From Dichloromethanomonas sp964477085 (GTDB lineage Bacteria; Bacillota; Desulfitobacteriia; Desulfitobacteriales; Syntrophobotulaceae), in contig CAYZDF010000004.1 in NCBI GenBank assembly GCA_964477085.1, positions 18,496 through 82,495 on the forward strand: 64,000 nucleotides of DNA. Reading direction: 5' to 3'. The stretch's first letter is position 1. Every line of letters begins with the position of its first letter. The notes under the pieces were generated by a model. The model had not been told where the DNA came from and searched no databases. It saw only the letters and a program-made list of their open reading frames with translations. A program made the position numbers and the translations under genes. Positions 33,843-42,135 of the stretch are shown here, piece by piece.

Positions 33843-35447
33843 TCAATTTGAGTTGGCTTTAGGGAAATACAACGTAATCGTGGTGCCTTGGCCTAACTCA
33901 CTCTCGACGTCGATCTCTCCTCCCCGCAGCCTGACAAGTTCAGATACGATAGCTAACCCAAGACCGGAACCCTGGCCTTTGGTCCGGGCCCGGGAACGAT
34001 CTCCCCGGAAGAAGCGTTCGAAAATATGGGGTAAGTCTTCTGGTGTTATTCCTTTGCCATTATCCTTAACCAGAAGACGGATATGCGCAGGATCATCCTC
34101 AACCCTTATCTCGATAGTACCATGAGGCTCAGTATGCTGAATAGAATTGTTCAGCAAATTGTAGAGAATCTGCTTCAACTCGTCCGTTTTAAGCGGGAAA
34201 ATCTGATTATCCGGCAAAGAGATATGAGATATCTCCATAGCCCTGGTAAAAGTGCAACCGTTTAGCAGGAATACTCTTTCTTCCATGAGAGGCAAGATCA
34301 GCGGCATGAGCTCAGGTAGAGTATCGCATAGGGTTGACGTGTTGTTCTGAGTCTCTTCTGTGTTTTCTGCTTCCTGGGAGATTCGATTGAGGGTGAGAAG
34401 TCCTTCCGTCAACCTGATAAGACGTTCCGTTTCGATGAGCATTGTTTTATGTGCCGAATCCAGAGTATCCCTATCTGTACACCCACTTCGCTGTAAGATT
34501 TCCAGAAAGCCTCTGATGGAAGTTAGAGGGGTCCGAAGCTCGTGCGATGCGTCGGCTATGAATCGCGCCATTCGATCTTTGGCTTTTCTTTCCGTGTTCA
34601 GTGCATTTTCCATTTGGCCCAACATATGGTTCAGAGCCCCTCGAAGCTGCTCAATATCCGAGGATGTTTTCATATACGGTATTCTTAAGTTATAACGGCC
34701 ACCTGCAATTTTTCGGGCAGTGGACGAAATATTAAGGAGAGGTTCAAGCGGTTTTTGAAGGGCGAAGGCAGTGAGAAGCGTACTTAATAGTAAAATAACG
34801 AGGGCATTCAAGATGTAGCCTCTTAGATTTCGATCCAGTAAGAGGTCGGCCTGTGTTAAGGGTTCGCCGATCATAGCATAGCCTAAAATCGGTAGATCAA
34901 TATCTTGATTGTCACCTGTGTTGAATTCAGATTGAATGATGAAAGCCAGATCTTCAAGCTGCTGACCGTAAATGGATGATATTGTGGTCAAAAGTACCGG
35001 CTTGACCATAAGCATGTACTTTTCTTGGTTGGTTTCTCCTACGACGAAAGGTTGAGAAAGGACCGCTTTCTCATAAAGGTTAAATTTCAGATCTTGTTCC
35101 ATAAAGTCTGGCATGGTCGTGTACATCTTACCATAACTATGCACCATGAACCTGAGCTTGGCATCAGGGCCATAGAAGGCAACGAAATTGCCAGGGCGAA
35201 GTTCTGCGAATCTTCCCGGCGGTAAGTTATCCCCCATAAGCCAATTGATCATAATGCTTCGGATGGAGTGATAGTCGGAAAGCAGATTCTGTTCAACGCT
35301 TTGGTAGAGGGAATTTTTTAAAGAATGGTACTGAATTGAACCAATCAAGGTAAAGAAAATAATGTGGCAGACCCAGAACCGCAATAAGAGCTGACCTACC
35401 AGGGAGTTTCTCCAGTTATGAAAGCCTGACATCAATTTGGTGAGCAT
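33843..35447 (-). CDS. sensor histidine kinase
   Basis: 534 residues. Two membrane helices (near residues 20-42 and 212-233) frame an extracellular sensor domain of about 170 residues. A HAMP domain follows, then HisKA with FIADASHELRTPLTSIRG (phosphorylated histidine). The HATPase_c domain has NLLNNSIQHTEP (N box), DNGKGITPED (G1) and GSGLGLAIV (G2). It lies 48 bp after the response regulator gene and is transcribed with it. The signal is unknown; the sensor domain has no motif I recognise. Confidence 0.93.
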   Translation of the reverse strand: MLTKLMSGFHNWRNSLVGQLLLRFWVCHIIFFTLIGSIQYHSLKNSLYQSVEQNLLSDYHSIRSIMINWLMGDNLPPGRFAELRPGNFVAFYGPDAKLRFMVHSYGKMYTTMPDFMEQDLKFNLYEKAVLSQPFVVGETNQEKYMLMVKPVLLTTISSIYGQQLEDLAFIIQSEFNTGDNQDIDLPILGYAMIGEPLTQADLLLDRNLRGYILNALVILLLSTLLTAFALQKPLEPLLNISSTARKIAGGRYNLRIPYMKTSSDIEQLRGALNHMLGQMENALNTERKAKDRMARFIADASHELRTPLTSIRGFLEILQRSGCTDRDTLDSAHKTMLIETERLIRLTEGLLTLNRISQEAENTEETQNNTSTLCDTLPELMPLILPLMEERVFLLNGCTFTRAMEISHISLPDNQIFPLKTDELKQILYNLLNNSIQHTEPHGTIEIRVEDDPAHIRLLVKDNGKGITPEDLPHIFERFFRGDRSRARTKGQGSGLGLAIVSELVRLRGGEIDVESELGQGTTITLYFPKANSN

Positions 35448-35495
35448 AATAGGGTTTCTCCAGTTTCATTAATATATTAGTTTTACTGATGTGGA

Positions 35496-36176
35496 CTATT
35501 CAGCTTGTAAACGGTAGCCTAACCCTCTGACCGTCTTAATCAGGACATGTGCGGAGTCTCCCAGCTTCTCTCTGAGATAACGGATGTAAACTTCGACGAT
35601 ATTATCCTCACCTTCGAAGTCATATCCCCAGACGTGGATTAATATTTTATCCTTGCTTAAGGTCTGATTGGCATTCCAAAGGAGATAAGATAAAAGTTTG
35701 TATTCAGTAGGCGAAAGATGAAGGACGTTTTCATCAAGTGCGATCGTCTTCTTCAAATCATCAACCGTAAATCTTCCGATTGTTCTTATACCTGAAAGGT
35801 CAGGAAAACGGTTCCTTAATTGTACTTCAATCCGGGCTAAGAGTTCATCAAAATAAAAAGGTTTGACCAGATAATCATTAGCGCCCAGTCTTAACCCTTT
35901 CACAATGTCTTGAGAAGTATCTTTAGCTGTAAGCATGATCATGGAAGCCCCGGAGATTTCAGGGATGGCTTGACATAGTTCATAACCATCCATGACAGGC
36001 ATCATAATGTCCAGGATGATGATATGAGGCTCAAAAATGGGGATAAGCTGCAGTGCGATTTCACCATCCTCCGCTGTCTGCACCTCGTATCCCTCCTGCT
36101 TAAGCCCCAGACTCAGCATCTGACGAATAGAAGGATCGTCATCGACAACCAGTATTTTGAACTTAATTCCTGACAT
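35496..36176 (-). CDS. OmpR/PhoB-family response regulator
   Basis: 226 residues. The receiver domain has the acidic pocket DDD (12-14), the phosphorylation site Asp56 in LDIMMPVMDG, and the conserved lysine in YLVKPF. The C-terminal winged helix has LSPTEYKLLSYLLWNANQ and RYLREKLG...TVRGLGYRL. The ATG follows GGAGGATAACC. It is the partner of the downstream kinase; target genes cannot be told from this window. Confidence 0.95.
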   Translation of the reverse strand: MSGIKFKILVVDDDPSIRQMLSLGLKQEGYEVQTAEDGEIALQLIPIFEPHIIILDIMMPVMDGYELCQAIPEISGASMIMLTAKDTSQDIVKGLRLGANDYLVKPFYFDELLARIEVQLRNRFPDLSGIRTIGRFTVDDLKKTIALDENVLHLSPTEYKLLSYLLWNANQTLSKDKILIHVWGYDFEGEDNIVEVYIRYLREKLGDSAHVLIKTVRGLGYRLQAE

Positions 36177-36390
36177 TTAGGTTATCCTCCATAAGGTATT
36201 ACTCAAAAAAGTAATAAAAAGTAACAAAAGAATATATCGTTTTTACACGTTCTTGTCTATGATGTTTTGATATGTGTATCTTAATATTAATAAACCAAGC
36301 TGAAAAGAAACTTAAAAGAGTTTATGATATAATTTAACAGATAAAGGTTTATGGTGTTATTATTACATATTTTAAGAAAGGATGATACGA

Positions 36391-36699
36391 ATGGCAATTG
36401 TAGCAGTTAACATGGTACCTCTCGGGGTGGGGTCAAGCGTCAGTAAATATGTTGCAGCAGCAGAGAAAGTTATTGTCGATCGTCCCGGGGTTAAACGTCA
36501 AGTTGGACCAATGTTCACCACTCTGGAAGGAGACCTGGATGAGGTCATGCAGGCTATCAGGGAAATGCAGGAAGCTGTTTTTGCTACGGGTGTGGATCGA
36601 GTCATAACCACCATTAAAATTGATGACAGACGCGACAAGAATGCCACGATGGATGCTAAGCTCGCTTCTTTGAATGCCAAGTTAGAAACTAAAGAATAA
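36391..36699 (+). CDS. MTH1187/YkoF-family thiamine-binding protein
   Basis: 102 residues from ATG 36391; an ATG three codons earlier abuts the AAAGGA site. The sequence VAVNMVPLGVGSSVSKYVA, YQVGPMFTTLEGDLDEVM-like (QVGPMFTTLEGDLDEVM) and RVITTIKIDDR matches the COG0011 ferredoxin-like fold. Some homologues bind thiamine or hydroxymethylpyrimidine and act near thiamine transporters. No such transporter is adjacent here. It is monocistronic and has a terminator. Confidence 0.87.
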   Translation: MAIVAVNMVPLGVGSSVSKYVAAAEKVIVDRPGVKRQVGPMFTTLEGDLDEVMQAIREMQEAVFATGVDRVITTIKIDDRRDKNATMDAKLASLNAKLETKE

Positions 36700-36783
36700 T
36701 CACAATAAGTAAAGTGGTTTTGTGGATTTACCTAATGTGTAAAATTGAAAAGTACTAAATAAAAGACTTAATTAAGCGAATAA

Positions 36784-36838
36784 AAAACGGGAAGTGGCTG
36801 GTTACATTTTAGAAATGCAGCTGCTTCCGTTTTACTTT
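36784..36838 (+). terminator. intrinsic terminator of the thiamine-binding protein gene
   Basis: An imperfect stem pairs AAACGGGAAGTGGCTG with CAGCTGCTTCCGTTTT across a 17-nt loop, followed by ACTTTTGG. Confidence 0.65.
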
Positions 36839-36865
36839 TGGTGTAGTTATTATTTTATGTTGTAA

Positions 36866-37525
36866 TTAAAGTAGCCGCATCCCGTTGATCACCAATTCGA
36901 ACTTAAGCCTGAGGAATTCAGCGGCTCGCCGACATAAGATCATTCGCGTCAGGAAGATCTCAAAATAATCCATGACAGAACAGATGGTATTGTCGATCTC
37001 CAGCTTAAGCGAAGCCGTCCGTTCTTTTTCATTGATGGTTATCCCTGACTCGGTAACAGCATAGTTAACTCGATCATGGATATCGAAGGTCGCGAATTCC
37101 GGATTACGAACCCGGCTCCGTCGGACATCACTTTTATCGGCAAGGATGAGGGCGGCTGCAATAGAGTTAACCGGCATGGATGTTGCTTCATCGTGGTTGC
37201 CGATGGCAGAAATCACTGATGCAATTTCATTGGGATCCATATTCAATTCGTTCAGAATGTGAAAAGCCATCAAGGCACCGCTATGGGCGTGATCGATCCG
37301 GTTGACAACATTGCCAATATCATGCATGAAGGCAGCGATCCGGACCAGTTCGATATCACGTTCAGGGTAATCCAGTAACCTAAGGATATCTGCTGCAGTA
37401 TCAGCGGTCTTCGCAGCATGCTGAAAGGAATGCTCCGTATAGCCCATTACACCCAGAACATCGTTACCCCTCTGTATATAGACCTTGACTTTAGGGTTAT
37501 TCTTAATATCTTCAAATGTTATCAT
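36866..37525 (-). CDS. HD-domain hydrolase
   Basis: 219 residues from ATG 37523-37525 after AAAGGAG; the frame extends nine codons upstream. The HD motif lies in RIAAFMHDIGNVVNR, with an upstream histidine (HSFQHAAKTA) and later NHDEATSMP and ADKSDVRRSRV, giving a complete metal site. It is similar to the small COG1418-like HD phosphohydrolases common in Firmicutes. The substrate is unknown; it lacks GYP motifs, so it is not a c-di-GMP phosphodiesterase. Confidence 0.82.
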   Translation of the reverse strand: MITFEDIKNNPKVKVYIQRGNDVLGVMGYTEHSFQHAAKTADTAADILRLLDYPERDIELVRIAAFMHDIGNVVNRIDHAHSGALMAFHILNELNMDPNEIASVISAIGNHDEATSMPVNSIAAALILADKSDVRRSRVRNPEFATFDIHDRVNYAVTESGITINEKERTASLKLEIDNTICSVMDYFEIFLTRMILCRRAAEFLRLKFELVINGMRLL

Positions 37526-37765
37526 TTTCTCATCTCCTTTTTCTGAGATCACTGCGTATTATATGGTGATCTCCTTATATTATGTCATCATCTTAAGGTT
37601 ATATAACCCGTTTCACTCAAAAGTAGTCTTCTGTCTCTTATTGCGAATTTTGGGTCCCTTGGGGCCGCATAGACTTATGATTGGGACATAGTTAATTTAT
37701 GTGAGAATTAATGCTAAAATAATATGTTAATACGTTTAATTTTTACAACGAAAAGTGGTGGTAGA

Positions 37766-40700
37766 ATGCCTACAAATAAACTGAAAGAAAAGCTTAAGCA
37801 TAAGATCCTCATTTTGGACGGAGCGATGGGAACCATGCTCCAGCAAAAGAACCTCACGGCTAAGGATTTTGGGGGTCCGGACTTGGAAGGGTGTAACGAG
37901 ATCCTGAATATTACCTGCCCGGAAGTCGTAAGAGCTATTCACGAATCTTACCTGGAAGCAGGGGCTGATATCATTGAAACCAACTCTTTTGGAGCTACCA
38001 GGGTAGTACTAAGGGAGTATGATCTTAATGATCGAGATATCGAGTTAAATATAGCTGCTGCTAAGCTTGCCCTTCAAGCTGCTGAACAATGGTCTACGGC
38101 GCAAAAGCCCCGCTTTGTGGCAGGGTCCATGGGACCGACTACGAAAATGTTGTCTTTGACGGGGGGCATCTCGTTTGAAGAATTAGCAGAAGCTTATTAT
38201 CGACAGGCTTTGGGCTTATTGGAAGGAGGGGTGGATTTACTCCTCTTGGAAACTTGTCAGGATACGCTTAATGTCAAGGCAGCAGGAATTGGCATTAACA
38301 AAGCTATGCAAGAATTACATGAAGAAGTACCCATCATGATATCATGTACGATTGAATCGGCTGGTACGATGCTTGGCGGCCAAAATATCGAAGCTTTTTA
38401 TACATCAATAAGACATTTAAATCCCCTGGCTATAGGCCTGAACTGTGGTACCGGAGCAGAGATGATGAATGACCATATTCGGACTCTTGATAGCATTGCC
38501 AGCTGTGCCATCAGCTGCTATCCCAATGCAGGACTGCCTGATGAAGAGGGAGTTTATCGGGAGTCGCCGGAGGAATTCGCTAAAAAGATCAGAAGATTTG
38601 CTGAGAATGGCTGGCTCAATATTGCTGGCGGCTGCTGTGGTACAACTGATGCTCATATTAAGGCCTTGGCAGCTGCATTAGAAGATGTCATCCCACGAAA
38701 GAACGTGGCTAAGGATAAAAGCAGTGTCTCTGGCATAGAAGTGGTTTGGCCGGGAGAAGATAACCGACCCCTTTTAGTCGGTGAGCGCTCCAATGTGATT
38801 GGTTCCCGTAAGTTCAGAGACTTGATCACGAATGGACGGTTGGAAGAAGCATCAGAAATAGCCCGAGGGCAGGTTAAAAAAGGTGCTCAGATCGTCGATA
38901 TTTGTGTGGCCAATCCTGATCGGGACGAACTGCAGGATATGATGAATTTCCTGCCCTATGTTGTGAACAAGGTCAAAGCTCCACTGATGCTGGATTCGAC
39001 CGATCCGGATGTCCTGGAAGCAGGTCTTAAGCTTACCCAAGGGAAAGCGATCATCAACTCGATTAACCTGGAAAATGGGCTGGAACGTTTTGAAAATGTT
39101 GTTCCTCTTATTCAAAAATATGGCGCTGCCGTGGTGGTCGGGACTATCGATGAAGAGGGGATGGCCTTGACCAGAGAGCGTAAGCTTGCTGTCGCTGAAC
39201 GCTCTTGCGATATCCTTGTGAATCGGTTTGGTTTACTTCCGAGTGATATTATCTTCGATCCCCTTACTTTCCCGGTTGGAACAGGAGATGCCAAATATTT
39301 AGGGTCTGCCGTGGAAACGATTGAAGGACTTAGACTGATCAAAAGCAAGATATCTCAGTGTAAGACTATCCTGGGCATTAGTAATATATCTTTTGGTCTG
39401 CCTGCTGCCGGCAGGGAAGTACTGAATGCTGTTTTTGTCTATTTAAATACACTCGCAGGGCTGGACTATGCGATCGTCAACGCTGAAAAACTTGAAAGGT
39501 ATGCTTCGATTCCACCTGAAGAAAAAAAGTTAGCCGAAGACTTACTGCTCAGGACCAGCGATCAAACCCTTAAAGCCTTTACCGAGTTTTATCGGGAGAA
39601 GAAGGTTGCGGAGAAACATCAATCACCAACCTTAAGTTTGGAAGAACGTTTAGCTCAATATATTGTTGAAGGAGCTAAAGATGGGCTGGAAACCGATCTG
39701 AGTGAAGCTTTGAAAACATATAAACCCATGCAGATTATCAACGGCCCTCTGCTCAAAGGGATGGAGGAAGTTGGTAAGCTCTTTAATCAAAACCAGCTTA
39801 TCGTAGCGGAGGTCTTACAAAGTGCTGAGGTGATGAAGGCAGCAGTAAGCATCCTTGAACCTTATATGGAGAAAGTGGAGGAAGCGGTCAAAGGAAAAGT
39901 GCTTCTGGCGACAGTCAAAGGAGATGTCCATGATATTGGAAAAAATCTTGTGGAAATAATACTGGCCAATAATGGTTACCAGGTTGTCAATCTGGGCGTA
40001 AAAGTCAGTTCGGAACAGCTCATAGAGGCCAGTCGCAAAGAAAAACCTGATGTTATCGGCTTGTCAGGTCTTCTGGTCAAATCAGTGCAGCAGATGCTTT
40101 TAAGTGCTCAGGATTTGCGTGATGCCGGTATTGATATCCCGCTCATACTGGGAGGAGCAGCTTTAAGTCGTAAATTTACGGAAGAACGCATCGCTCCTGT
40201 ATATCAAGGTGAGGTGCTTTATGCTAAAGATGCCATGAATAGCCTTGGCCTTTTACACAACCTTTTAGATAAGAAAAAGGAACATCAGCCAAAGGGCTCT
40301 TCTAATATTAATGTTAAAGATCCGGACCGTACGGATAAGGATTATCTAGAGGTGCCTAAGAACATTCAATCTCAAAACTGTGAGCCTGAGTATAAGCAAT
40401 TGCCTAAAATGCAGGAATCACAAAATACACCACCCCTAACGCAAAGCGGAATCTTCTCCAAAACAGCAGAGTCCTGGGGTTTCACTATCTATAAACCTAC
40501 CCGCTTAGAAAGACAAGTGCTTCTAAACTATCCGCTTGAAGATATCATTCCATATTTTAATATCAACCAATTCCTGCAACGTCATTTGGGGGTGCATAAA
40601 CAGATTGAAAGCTATAATGACAAAAAAGAGGAATTTGCCCAGGTAGTCCGTAATTATCTGGACGAGATTACGGAAAAAGAACTGATTTCGGCTAACGGGG

Positions 40701-41269
40701 TTTATATGTTCTATCCATCATACGCTGACGGTGATACGATCTATATCCTGGACCCCAGGGATGAACAAAACGTGCTGGAGGAATTCTCTTTCCCACGCCA
40801 GAAGGCTGGCAATAGACTCTGTCTCGCTGATTTTATTAAACCGAAAATGGATAGAGAACCTGATTACATCGGATTTTTTGCAGTAACAACAGGCTTAGGG
40901 ATCAAGGAACTGGCCCAGAATTATAAGGAGGCAGGACAATATCTAAAGTCCTTCCTCATTCAGGCTATGTCTTTGGAATTTGCAGAGGCCTTTGCTGAGC
41001 ATCTGCATGAAAAGCTGCGGCAAATCTGGGGGCTGCCTGAAAACAAGACATGCCAGAATGAACGGTCCAAAACTCAATATCAAGGTATTAGAGTATCTCC
41101 AGGTTATCCGATATACCCGGTGCTGGAAGATCAACGTAAGATTTTCCGGCTTCTCAGACCGGAAGATGCTGGAATAAACCTAACAGAGAGTCTGATGATG
41201 GACCCCGAAGCTTCAATCTCTGCGCTGGTTTTTTCCCATCCCAAAGCCAGATATTTTAGCTTATCATAA
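37766..41269 (+). CDS. metH: cobalamin-dependent methionine synthase MetH
   Basis: 1167 residues from ATG 37766 (GGTGGTAG upstream); an ATG 14 codons earlier has no site. The domains in order are: homocysteine methyltransferase (DGAMGTMLQ; zinc ligands in GLNCGTG and GGCCGT), pterin-binding (VGERSNVIGS), cobalamin cap and cobalamin-binding (GDVHDIGKN, His722 as the lower ligand), then the reactivation domain (DYIGFFAVTTG, RVSPGYP, LTESLMMDPEASIS). It transfers a methyl group from methyltetrahydrofolate to homocysteine. A polar linker of about 65 residues separates the last two domains. No B12 or SAM riboswitch is visible upstream. Confidence 0.96.
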   Translation: MPTNKLKEKLKHKILILDGAMGTMLQQKNLTAKDFGGPDLEGCNEILNITCPEVVRAIHESYLEAGADIIETNSFGATRVVLREYDLNDRDIELNIAAAKLALQAAEQWSTAQKPRFVAGSMGPTTKMLSLTGGISFEELAEAYYRQALGLLEGGVDLLLLETCQDTLNVKAAGIGINKAMQELHEEVPIMISCTIESAGTMLGGQNIEAFYTSIRHLNPLAIGLNCGTGAEMMNDHIRTLDSIASCAISCYPNAGLPDEEGVYRESPEEFAKKIRRFAENGWLNIAGGCCGTTDAHIKALAAALEDVIPRKNVAKDKSSVSGIEVVWPGEDNRPLLVGERSNVIGSRKFRDLITNGRLEEASEIARGQVKKGAQIVDICVANPDRDELQDMMNFLPYVVNKVKAPLMLDSTDPDVLEAGLKLTQGKAIINSINLENGLERFENVVPLIQKYGAAVVVGTIDEEGMALTRERKLAVAERSCDILVNRFGLLPSDIIFDPLTFPVGTGDAKYLGSAVETIEGLRLIKSKISQCKTILGISNISFGLPAAGREVLNAVFVYLNTLAGLDYAIVNAEKLERYASIPPEEKKLAEDLLLRTSDQTLKAFTEFYREKKVAEKHQSPTLSLEERLAQYIVEGAKDGLETDLSEALKTYKPMQIINGPLLKGMEEVGKLFNQNQLIVAEVLQSAEVMKAAVSILEPYMEKVEEAVKGKVLLATVKGDVHDIGKNLVEIILANNGYQVVNLGVKVSSEQLIEASRKEKPDVIGLSGLLVKSVQQMLLSAQDLRDAGIDIPLILGGAALSRKFTEERIAPVYQGEVLYAKDAMNSLGLLHNLLDKKKEHQPKGSSNINVKDPDRTDKDYLEVPKNIQSQNCEPEYKQLPKMQESQNTPPLTQSGIFSKTAESWGFTIYKPTRLERQVLLNYPLEDIIPYFNINQFLQRHLGVHKQIESYNDKKEEFAQVVRNYLDEITEKELISANGVYMFYPSYADGDTIYILDPRDEQNVLEEFSFPRQKAGNRLCLADFIKPKMDREPDYIGFFAVTTGLGIKELAQNYKEAGQYLKSFLIQAMSLEFAEAFAEHLHEKLRQIWGLPENKTCQNERSKTQYQGIRVSPGYPIYPVLEDQRKIFRLLRPEDAGINLTESLMMDPEASISALVFSHPKARYFSLS

Positions 41270-41289
41270 TCTTATATAAACATAGCAAA

Positions 41290-41333
41290 GAAAAAACCGG
41301 ATGTATCTGAATAGAGCTGATATATCCGGTTAT
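41290..41333. terminator. bidirectional terminator between metH and the convergent gene
   Basis: AACCGGAT (41295-41302) / ATCCGGTT (41324-41331) with further pairing inside. The plus strand continues ATTATTATC and the minus strand TTTTCTTTG, so it can serve both genes. Confidence 0.7.
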
Positions 41334-41364
41334 TATTATCTTAAAGAAAAGTAGAAATCATATT

Positions 41365-41961
41365 CTATTCAAAATCGTACCCAAAGTTATGCCTTCTTTT
41401 GTTGAATAGACTGGAATTATAGTTCATAAACGGATTCGTATTTTGTTCCGGTTGCTGGAATGTATTCGGCATGACTGGAGTTTGGGGCGGAACTTGGAGT
41501 GGAACCTGAGGTGTACCTTGAGGTGGAACCTGATTACCTGGGGTTAGAATGACCAGATTGCCTTTTTTGGTCTTTTTTGCTTTCTTGACTTTAGGGGACT
41601 TAATAATATCTTTAAGACTCTTCATTTTTTTCTTGGGTTTCTCGACTTTTATTGTCTTGTCAGGAGAGTTTTGAACAGGCGGAGAAGGAAGGACATCTTT
41701 GAGTGGACTGCTATTGGCAGTATTCAAATTAACCTTATAAAGCATTCTATTGAGAAGCGGATAGCCGACTTTATTAAATAACATCATACCCGTCCGGCGT
41801 GCAATGGGGATACCTATCCTTCTGGCAATGGGAAGACCTACCTTTTTGGCGAGAGGTATACCGACCTTTTCAGCAACCAAAGGCCCCACCCTTGGACCTA
41901 TTTCCCTCATGATCAGGGGGGCAACTTTTTGCAAAAGATAGGAGGTTTGGGTTGGTTCCAT
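41365..41961 (-). CDS. octapeptide-repeat protein with basic and Pro/Gln-rich tail
   Basis: 198 residues. Residues 25-72 consist of six 8-residue units: VGPLVAEK, VGIPLAKK, VGLPIARR, IGIPIARR, TGMMLFNK, VGYPLLNR. A lysine-rich segment (about 105-135, KPKKKMKSLKDII, KVKKAKKTKKG) and a Pro/Gln/Val-rich segment (about 140-180) follow, ending in NKRRHNFGYDFE. No cysteine and no signal peptide is present. The ATG follows GGAGGTATC. I do not know a family. Membrane or nucleic-acid association is possible from composition only. Confidence 0.65.
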   Translation of the reverse strand: MEPTQTSYLLQKVAPLIMREIGPRVGPLVAEKVGIPLAKKVGLPIARRIGIPIARRTGMMLFNKVGYPLLNRMLYKVNLNTANSSPLKDVLPSPPVQNSPDKTIKVEKPKKKMKSLKDIIKSPKVKKAKKTKKGNLVILTPGNQVPPQGTPQVPLQVPPQTPVMPNTFQQPEQNTNPFMNYNSSLFNKRRHNFGYDFE

Positions 41962-42135
41962 ATAAATGATACCTCCTTATGGTTTATATGGTAAATAATT
42001 ACATTTAAAGGATATGCATATCGTACCAAATGGTGTCTGTACCATTAAAATAGTCCCTATGTTATTCATTAAATACCTTTTAGCTCGGCTAACCAATAAA
42101 TTTTTTGTCTTTAACACAACATATTAGTCACTTGC

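Noticed and set aside
33802..34125. 107-residue frame on the plus strand over the end of the histidine kinase
   Set aside because: It is antisense to a conserved ATPase domain and has an unnatural composition rich in Ser, Arg and Pro.
37526..37765. Possible cobalamin or SAM riboswitch before metH
   Set aside because: I looked for the B12 box and SAM kink-turn/core sequences and found neither; the region is AT-rich and unstructured.
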